Positions 29,684 through 34,243 of a DNA stretch of 34,243 nucleotides are shown here, in pieces (the first letter of the stretch is position 1; each line of letters starts with the position of its first letter). Position numbers and translations under genes: made by a program. The notes below the pieces were generated by a model, which saw only the letters and a list, made by a program, of their open reading frames with translations, had not been told where the DNA came from and searched no databases. This stretch comes from Candidatus Woesearchaeota archaeon (lineage in GTDB: Archaea; Nanobdellota; Nanobdellia; Woesearchaeales; UBA10216): assembly GCA_016188145.1 (NCBI GenBank), contig JACPIJ010000014.1, positions 1-34,243 on the forward strand. Reading direction: 5' to 3'.

Positions 29684-30090
29684 GTTTCGTAGAACTCAAC
29701 TACTGATTTTGCTTTTTTCCTGATTTCCTCGTCAAACGTGACAAGTTTTGACTGGCTCTGCTTGGCTGCATTTACTATAACAGCATCTGCCCCTCTAAGG
29801 CTCGTTGAAATGGCAAGGTCGCTTGCCAGAGAGGCGTCAAGATTGCTTATTGGAATGATACTTAGAAGTCCTTTTTCACTTAGGACATTCACATCGTTTT
29901 TAACCCGCTTTGCTGTTGCTTCATCAGTTTGCCTTCTCACGGCGCCGCAGAGCTCTGCCAGGGACAGCACCGACAACAATCCCCGAATTTCACCATTCAC
30001 TATACTGCCTATTACCGACTTCGCTTTCTGGTGGTGCGTGTCTGATATGAAAAAAGAGACCAGGCAGGAGGTATCCAAAAACAGGTTCAT
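29680..30090 (-). CDS. PIN-domain toxin (VapC family)
   Basis: A 136-aa PIN domain: D6 in LFLDTSC, E46 in LSLAELCGAVRR, D100 near SLRGADAVIVNAA, and FDEEIRKKA near the end. This is the VapC layout, a likely RNase toxin. It is 5 nt downstream of an AbrB-like antitoxin gene on the same strand, which makes a typical TA pair. Target RNA unknown. Confidence 0.8.
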   Translation of the reverse strand: MNLFLDTSCLVSFFISDTHHQKAKSVIGSIVNGEIRGLLSVLSLAELCGAVRRQTDEATAKRVKNDVNVLSEKGLLSIIPISNLDASLASDLAISTSLRGADAVIVNAAKQSQSKLVTFDEEIRKKAKSVVEFYET

Positions 30091-30095
30091 CTGTA

Positions 30096-30347
30096 TCAGT
30101 ACCTTCTCTCTCGTCTGACTGCCTCAACAGAAGTGAGGCCTTTAGGCCATTTTGCAGAAACTATTGTTGCGGTTTCATCTAACAGCTTCATAAGCTTGTC
30201 TGCGTCAAATCGCTTTATGAGTATTCCTTCCTTGGTCACCTGCTCCTCCACCATAACCCCTTCCTTCAGCCCGAACTCTTCCCTTAGCTTCTTCTTGAGC
30301 ACAATCTGCCCCTTGGGCCCGATTTTACTTACCGCTGTCAGAGTCAT
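30096..30347 (-). CDS. AbrB/SpoVT-like antitoxin
   Basis: An 83-aa protein with the swapped-hairpin AbrB fold in its first 45 residues (TAVSKIGPKGQIVLKKKLRE, EFGLKEGVMVEEQVTKEGIL) and a basic C-terminal tail that would contact the PIN toxin. It likely represses its own promoter. TATA TTAAATATAAG (30367-30377, minus strand) lies about 26 nt before the ATG, so the mRNA is probably leaderless. It is divergent from a second AbrB-type TA pair. Confidence 0.78.
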   Translation of the reverse strand: MTLTAVSKIGPKGQIVLKKKLREEFGLKEGVMVEEQVTKEGILIKRFDADKLMKLLDETATIVSAKWPKGLTSVEAVRRERRY

Positions 30348-30449
30348 ACCATAAACTCAGTCATACTTATATTTAAGTCTTACTATTTTTAAAGCTGGAA
30401 AAGCTATTCAAGCGAAACTTATTTATAGAAGTAAGCCTAAGCTTACTGT
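30348..30449. promoter_or_regulatory. Shared divergent promoter region of two TA operons
   Basis: TATA boxes: TTAAATATAAG (30377-30367, minus) and CTTATTTATAG (about 30417-30427, plus), each about 26-28 nt from its ATG. A perfect inverted repeat GTAAGC-CTAA-GCTTAC sits at 30431-30446, overlapping the plus-strand start; it is a candidate AbrB-type operator. Confidence 0.5.
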
Positions 30450-30701
30450 ATGAAGAGTAGCATTCGTGTCGTAGCAGTAAGCTCAAAAGGTCAGATAGTG
30501 ATACCTGAAGAGTTTAGGGAAGAGCTTAACCTAAAAAAAGGATCTAGTCTAGTCATGATTAGGGAAGGCAGAACCCTCTTCTTAAAGAGGGAAGATGATG
30601 TCAGGGATGAGTTTGCCGACTTGTTAAAGATTTCTGAGAAATCACTTGAGGATATCTGGGGCAGCGAGAAAGAGGATGTCTGGAACAAGTATCTGGAGTG
30701 A
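30450..30701 (+). CDS. AbrB/MazE-like antitoxin
   Basis: An 83-aa protein with an N-terminal AbrB fold (VVAVSSKGQIVIPEEFREEL, NLKKGSSLVMIREGRTLFLK) and an acidic helical C-terminus (SEKSLEDIWGSEKEDVW), which fits neutralisation of the basic toxin surface. The next gene overlaps by 4 nt (GTGA) and encodes a MazF/PemK-type toxin. It differs from the divergent antitoxin at 30096-30347, which is paired with a PIN toxin, though both share the AbrB fold. Confidence 0.78.
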   Translation: MKSSIRVVAVSSKGQIVIPEEFREELNLKKGSSLVMIREGRTLFLKREDDVRDEFADLLKISEKSLEDIWGSEKEDVWNKYLE

Positions 30702-31042
30702 AAATGGTTAAGCAGCGTGAGCTTGTCCTGATACCTTACCCTTTCAGCGAGCTTAACTTTTCAAAAGTCAGGCCTGCTGTCGTAGTTTCAAATGACAGCT
30801 ATAACAGGGAGTTCGAGGATTTGATAGTTGTTCCGGTAACCACAAACCTGAGTTTGAGAAGGCACGTTGTGAGATTGTCTGACAGCGAACTGGAGCAGGG
30901 GCATTTGATTGCTGAGAGCGTGATAAAAGTTGACAGGATACTAAGCGTTAGCCAAAAGCTGGTAAGAAAGTCAATCGGTTCTGTAAAGAAGGACGTTCTT
31001 GTAAAGATAAGAAGCATACTGGCCGAACTTCTCGGTGACTAA
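30698..31042 (+). CDS. MazF/PemK-family endoribonuclease toxin
   Basis: A 114-aa PemK/MazF-fold protein: ELVLIPYPFSELNFSKVRPA then VVVSNDSYN, the conserved IVVPVTTN strand and the C-terminal IKVDRILSVSQKLVRKSIGS. These enzymes cleave mRNA at short motifs. Start choice is between GTG 30698 and ATG 30704; the ATG gives the more usual N-terminus. It overlaps the antitoxin gene, a standard TA arrangement. Substrate specificity is unknown. Confidence 0.82.
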   Translation: MKMVKQRELVLIPYPFSELNFSKVRPAVVVSNDSYNREFEDLIVVPVTTNLSLRRHVVRLSDSELEQGHLIAESVIKVDRILSVSQKLVRKSIGSVKKDVLVKIRSILAELLGD

Positions 31043-31063
31043 AGAAGAAGACCTGATTTCTGC

Positions 31064-31088
31064 AACTTTTCCTGCACAAAAAGCTTAT
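31064..31088 (+). promoter_or_regulatory. 25-nt promoter repeat, copy 1
   Basis: AACTTTTCCTGCAC followed by AAAAAGCTTAT is identical to 31834-31858. AAAGCTTAT acts as the TATA-like part; the ATG at 31114 follows 26 nt later, consistent with leaderless transcription of the 229-aa gene. Confidence 0.55.
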
Positions 31089-31113
31089 GAGCAGATACCG
31101 ATTACCTATTGTT

Positions 31114-31803
31114 ATGACAGATTCAGATATATGTGCGAGAATAGACAAAATAGTGGCTGACTTAAGATCAAGCAGAACATGGGAACTTGAGAGTACGGTT
31201 GCTGAAGCTACTGTACTGGCAGGAGAAAAGCACGACTTCCAGCCAGCTGGGCAGCTTCTTTTAGCGTTCGCCTTGGCTAATTCGGTTAGCTATAGCAAGG
31301 ATTTGAATCACGAAATGGCTAATGCTCGCCAGAAGGAAATACGGCGGATAATAGATCGGGAACTTTATTGCTTGCGTCCGGTCCGTGAGGGCGCGAGTAG
31401 AACTACAAGGCTTATAGGGGCGCACATGATTGTACTTGACACAATTACCTCTTTGTATAAACAGTCTACAGTAGTTCTCGCTTCAAGCGCTTTAAGGTAT
31501 TATGGGTTTCGTGCAGATTTTTCCAGGTTTGATTATCTGATTGCTGAAGTTGCTGCACTGGAGACTCATAGATCCGGAGGGAATATCTTCGCATTAGAAG
31601 ACCTCGAAAACAGAAAAATCGCGTTAAAAAGTGAATTAACTGAAGCTATTGATTCATTGATCTACCTAAATAAGAACAAATGGCTGGCACACGGCGCAAA
31701 TTGGATATTTAGCATTCAAAAACAAGAATTAGACAAAAATGGCGCCGTTTTAAAAGTGCCTGTTCCAAAATTGGACTACATTGGGCTATCCGGAACTTCT
31801 TAA
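31114..31803 (+). CDS. Hypothetical protein (229 aa)
   Basis: A mainly helical, probably cytoplasmic protein of unknown family (LSTVAEATVLAGEK-like start region, later LLLAFALANSVSYS and TEAIDSLIYLNKNKW). A longer frame would begin at 31087, but that ATG lies inside the promoter repeat. The ATG at 31114 is exactly the distance expected after the TATA-like element, so I choose MTDSDICARIDKIV. An identical 25-nt promoter precedes the next small ORF, suggesting duplication of the upstream region. Confidence 0.58.
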   Translation: MTDSDICARIDKIVADLRSSRTWELESTVAEATVLAGEKHDFQPAGQLLLAFALANSVSYSKDLNHEMANARQKEIRRIIDRELYCLRPVREGASRTTRLIGAHMIVLDTITSLYKQSTVVLASSALRYYGFRADFSRFDYLIAEVAALETHRSGGNIFALEDLENRKIALKSELTEAIDSLIYLNKNKWLAHGANWIFSIQKQELDKNGAVLKVPVPKLDYIGLSGTS

Positions 31804-31833
31804 ACAACAAAATATGAGCCTGGAACACGTAGT

Positions 31834-31858
31834 AACTTTTCCTGCACAAAAAGCTTAT
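31834..31858 (+). promoter_or_regulatory. 25-nt promoter repeat, copy 2
   Basis: Identical to 31064-31088. The next ATG in phase with leaderless transcription is at 31885, 27 nt after the element, beginning a 31-codon ORF. The two copies have nearly the same spacing to an ATG. Confidence 0.55.
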
Positions 31859-31884
31859 TAAGAAGCAATGATTTCCCCTCATCC

Positions 31885-31980
31885 ATGAAGAGTTCAGCAG
31901 GCAGCGGAATTGCAAATTCGTGTGATTCTAGCCATGCTGCTGCTTTTTCATTCGGTTTTAGCTTCTTTGCGTTTTGCTAA
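31885..31980 (+). CDS. Possible 31-aa leaderless peptide or truncated gene
   Basis: MKSSAGSGIANSCDSSHAAA followed by FSFGFSFFAFC and a TAA stop. The only support is the exact promoter-to-ATG spacing shared with the gene at 31114. The Phe-rich end could be hydrophobic. It may be the remnant of a gene that moved with the duplicated promoter. Downstream to 32072 I see no other gene. Confidence 0.3.
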   Translation: MKSSAGSGIANSCDSSHAAAFSFGFSFFAFC

Positions 31981-32072
31981 GTGCCAACATATAAGGCACG
32001 AGGCATTTAATTCAAAAAAATATCTTGATAATAGTTCAAAGTCAAAGGTAAAAAAAATGAAAACAAGCACAA

Positions 32073-32423
32073 GTGAGGCACGCGCGCAGCAATGCTGTGA
32101 TTGCCTTTTCAGGCTGCAATGAACTGAATGAAACACTGGTAGCGTTAGCGTCAGAGCGTCTTACGCAAAAGCAGAAGGCAATTATTGTGTATATTGAAGC
32201 CCATGCTGAACCGCTTAACGTGACGAGGCTGGCTGCTGCCCTGTCAAAACATTTTGACTGCTCCCTTTCAGCAGTCTGGAATAACCTGCGTTCTCTCAAA
32301 TCAGCCAGGATAATCAGCTACAGCTCCAAGGACAACAAGGGCCTTCCGGTCCAGATTCTTTCTCACGCTCAAGTAATATCTGAAAAAATAAGGGAGGAGG
32401 ATGGAAAATGGAAAAGACTGTAG
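32073..32423 (+). CDS. Winged-helix DNA-binding protein
   Basis: A 116-aa protein with a winged-helix domain at about residues 30-90: LTQKQKAIIVYIEAHAEPLN, VTRLAAALSKHFDCSLSAVW, NNLRSLKSARIISY. The N-terminal 25 residues are not conserved-looking, and the GTG start is tentative; a later start is possible. It overlaps the prephenate dehydratase-like gene by 16 nt, so it may regulate aromatic amino-acid synthesis; that link is inference from position. Confidence 0.65.
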   Translation: MRHARSNAVIAFSGCNELNETLVALASERLTQKQKAIIVYIEAHAEPLNVTRLAAALSKHFDCSLSAVWNNLRSLKSARIISYSSKDNKGLPVQILSHAQVISEKIREEDGKWKRL

Positions 32424-33310
32424 CAATTTTGGGGCCTATGCTGACCTACACCCATGCGGCAGCAATGGAGCACTATGATGAAAGTGCCCGGATAATTCCC
32501 TTAGGAAGCATTGATGCTGTCATCGCCGCTGTAGAAAAGGAGGATGTTGATGAAGGCGTGGTTCCTGAAGAGAACAGAGTCAAGCACGAGATTGAGGAAA
32601 CGTACGCGGGGCTTTATAAGCGTGCCGTGACAGTTGTAGGAAAGGTTGTACTGCCCATAAAAAACTGCATTGGAGTCAGCAACAGCAGCGCCAATCTTGA
32701 GAGAATAACAGAAATCTGGACAAAGGCGGATGCTTACGCGCAGTGCGGCGATTGGCTTGGAAAGCACACGCCAAATGCTCGCTTGGTACCTTGGAACAGC
32801 ACAGCAAGCGCCATTGAGGGGTTAAGCGCTAAAAAACTACCTCACGTTGCAGCCATTGGCCCACAGGTTGCTATTGAACATTATGGGCTGCATCTTGCTG
32901 CCCAAGGCATTGATGACGTGAACGACAATGCAACCTTGTTCTCCGTAATAGGAAGGGGAAGGGAAATAGGGATGCCGCAGGCAAACGAAGAATATGAAAC
33001 TTGGCTCCTGATGCGGCCAGCGGGGGATGCCCCTGGAGAGCTCTACCGCCTGCTTAGGCCGATTTCTGAGCATGGGGTGGACATGACTAAGATATGCTCG
33101 CTCCCACAGGATCGCCTGATGAGGGCAGGCAAGCCGCTGCTGGACTTGCCTGGGGGATATCTCTTCGAAGTCAGGGTAAAGGGGCACATTTTGGACAGTA
33201 AGGTAGGTGCCATGCTTGGGGACTTGCGGAAGGCATGCGAAACTGAAAAAACAGAACTTGTGGTGGCAGGAAGCTACAAAATGGTTAGACTGGCGGACTA
33301 TAGAACATAG
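32408..33310 (+). CDS. pheA: Prephenate dehydratase-like protein with ACT domain
   Basis: A 300-aa protein of the PheA family, which converts prephenate to phenylpyruvate. Features: N-terminal GPMLTYTHAAA, VVPEENRVKHEIEETY (about 51-66), TKADAYAQCGDWL, WNSTASAI, and DVNDNATLFSVIG (about 170-182). The canonical TRF motif reads T176-L177-F178, so its Arg is lost while the catalytic Thr is kept. An ACT-like regulatory domain follows (ETWLLMRPAGDAPGELYRLL, ISEHGVDMTKICSLP). It forms an operon with the upstream winged-helix gene. Altered TRF suggests changed kinetics or a divergent family member. Confidence 0.8.
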   Translation: MEKTVAILGPMLTYTHAAAMEHYDESARIIPLGSIDAVIAAVEKEDVDEGVVPEENRVKHEIEETYAGLYKRAVTVVGKVVLPIKNCIGVSNSSANLERITEIWTKADAYAQCGDWLGKHTPNARLVPWNSTASAIEGLSAKKLPHVAAIGPQVAIEHYGLHLAAQGIDDVNDNATLFSVIGRGREIGMPQANEEYETWLLMRPAGDAPGELYRLLRPISEHGVDMTKICSLPQDRLMRAGKPLLDLPGGYLFEVRVKGHILDSKVGAMLGDLRKACETEKTELVVAGSYKMVRLADYRT

Positions 33311-33377
33311 GAGATGTGCAAGAAAGGGAAATCCGCATTCCGCGAGCGGGCCTGATGAAACGCTTGCAGTCTAGTGT

Positions 33378-33953
33378 CTATTCTAACCTGTACATCTGGC
33401 TGCGCATTCCTATATACAGCTTGATTACGCTCTCATCAATAGGTTGAAAAACCATATCCAGCAAACGGGATGATAGAACTAATCCTTTCTCTGCTGCCTC
33501 AGCCATTAGTTTTTTTCTGTAATCATGGTCCGTTACTCCAGAAAATAAAAAATAGGACTCCATACGCATCATACGACTATAGCCTATTGCCCACCGATCT
33601 ATGCCACCTACACGCCACATTATCCTTTCCTTTATTAGCGGGACATCTTCAGTTTCGTATCTTGGGGGAATCCAACTAACGAGTTTTCTTCTTTGCGTGA
33701 TGCCATGGTCCATAACAGCACGCCTTTCCAACTGAGGAATTCCACGTATAATGCCTAAGTTATAGAGGGATAATTCTATTTGTGCTCTCCCAGCATATTT
33801 CATTTTTCCTTCATCTGTGTCAACAACAACTTGACTCGAGAAGGCCCAGTATTTGTGAAATTCTGTTCTTGCTTCCAAATCTTCTATTCTAATTACTTGC
33901 CGAGCTTGTCCTGAGTCTTCTTTTATTATTTGTGAGCCTGTCACACAAATCAC
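33378..33953 (-). CDS. Hypothetical protein (191 aa)
   Basis: A 191-aa protein with charged helices and a repeated aromatic pattern (EFHKYWAFSSQVVVD, YFLFSGVTDHDYRKKLMAEA). No family recognised. The GTG start at 33953 is uncertain; a second GTG at 33944 follows GGGGTGAT, which resembles a ribosome-binding site. A TATA-like AAGTTTATTAG (about 33985-33995, minus strand) lies some 35 nt upstream. It is convergent with pheA. Confidence 0.5.
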   Translation of the reverse strand: MICVTGSQIIKEDSGQARQVIRIEDLEARTEFHKYWAFSSQVVVDTDEGKMKYAGRAQIELSLYNLGIIRGIPQLERRAVMDHGITQRRKLVSWIPPRYETEDVPLIKERIMWRVGGIDRWAIGYSRMMRMESYFLFSGVTDHDYRKKLMAEAAEKGLVLSSRLLDMVFQPIDESVIKLYIGMRSQMYRLE

Positions 33954-34041
33954 CCCATTCCATCTGGACAGGTAATGGCGTTTTGCTAATAAACTTTTTC
34001 TGCAAAAGACTCAGTATACAGAACCAGCGCTAGTAAATCAT

Positions 34042-34093
34042 AAAAAAAGAAAAAGGTCCCCAAGCTTGCGCTTGAGGACGCTGTCCTTTTTTT
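34042..34093. terminator. Bidirectional hairpin terminator candidate
   Basis: GTCCCCAAGC (34056-34065) pairs with GCTTGAGGAC (34070-34079), 9 of 10 bp, loop TTGC. A T-run (34087-34093) follows on the plus strand; on the minus strand CTTTTTC and TTTTTTT follow (from 34054 to 34042). It would stop the minus-strand gene entering from the right edge. Confidence 0.5.
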
Positions 34094-34170
34094 GCCTTCA
34101 TTGTTGGTTGTTGGGGGTGGTAAATGAAGGCAAAGAAAGCTCACCTAGTCGGTGAATGTGATTTCTTTGC
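34091..34170. repeat. Two overlapping inverted repeats, mutually exclusive hairpins
   Basis: TTTGCCTTCATT (34091-34102) pairs with AATGAAGGCAAA (34123-34134), 12 bp. GCAAAGAAA (34130-34138) pairs with TTTCTTTGC (34162-34170), 9 bp, with an inner TCACC/GGTGA stem (34141-34145 with 34151-34155). The arms overlap at 34130-34134, so only one hairpin can form at a time. Confidence 0.7.
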
Positions 34171-34210
34171 GCTCCTTATCGTTTTCCGATTGACCGCTTT
34201 CGCAAAGGGG

Positions 34211-34243
34211 TCATACTATCTCGATGCCGAGCTCGTCGTCAAC
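34211..34243 (-). CDS. C-terminal end of a gene beyond the right edge
   Basis: The minus-strand frame from the window edge reads VDDELGIEIV then TGA (34213-34211). The acidic ending with a stop just before terminator-like hairpins is what a real 3' end would look like. Only ten codons are visible, so the product cannot be named. Confidence 0.35.
   Translation of the reverse strand, partial: VDDELGIEIV

Overview
The window looks like a chromosomal segment of a small archaeon. Its information-processing genes are archaeal: ABCE1/Rli1, Orc1/Cdc6, archaeal DnaG, RIO1 kinase, the RtcB/archease pair, a PIN-ATPase (PINA) and an archaeal seryl-tRNA synthetase. Most genes have a TATA box about 25-32 nt before the start codon, so their mRNAs are probably leaderless. 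The short intergenic regions, small orphan proteins and many toxin-antitoxin (TA) pairs suggest a DPANN-type lineage; that placement is inference, and no rRNA is present to fix it.

Layout. 1-3.4 kb: a membrane-protein gene running off the left edge (minus strand), two exported proteins, a VapBC pair and a minus-strand tRNA-Leu(GAG). 3.4-8.7 kb: an AT-rich small membrane protein, ABCE1, an AbiE-like TA pair, a COG1395-type HTH regulator and a frameshifted ORF. 8.8-17.5 kb: PINA, serS, cdc6, acylphosphatase, small zinc-finger proteins and a TlpA/DipZ-like thioredoxin; three of these genes are interrupted. 17.5-25.7 kb: a 14-bp tandem repeat, a Sua5-like protein, a phosphoesterase, the archease-rtcB cluster, exported or pilin-like proteins and a lipoprotein. 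25.7-34.2 kb: dnaG, a long gene-poor stretch, RIO1, two divergent TA pairs, a prephenate dehydratase-like gene and hypothetical proteins.

The main result concerns RNA splicing. rtcB, which encodes the tRNA-splicing ligase, appears split by a 32-nt intron with a bulge-helix-bulge (BHB) fold. Cutting at the canonical positions restores the reading frame and the conserved HEGYGFPIGG segment exactly. The window's tRNA-Leu(GAG) carries a 17-nt BHB intron inside its T-loop, and excision restores a 7-nt T-loop. RtcB may therefore be needed to ligate its own mRNA, with its cofactor archease encoded immediately upstream. This is inferred from sequence alone and needs RNA evidence.

Other points of interest are an ABCE1 that keeps all ligands of one [4Fe-4S] cluster but has lost three of four for the other; double-hairpin palindromic elements inserted in frame in protein genes; pairs of long perfect inverted repeats; a 37-nt promoter-like module present twice; and several interrupted genes (an in-frame UAG in serS, a deletion plus frameshift in PINA, a one-base shift in the thioredoxin gene), which may be real decay or assembly error.
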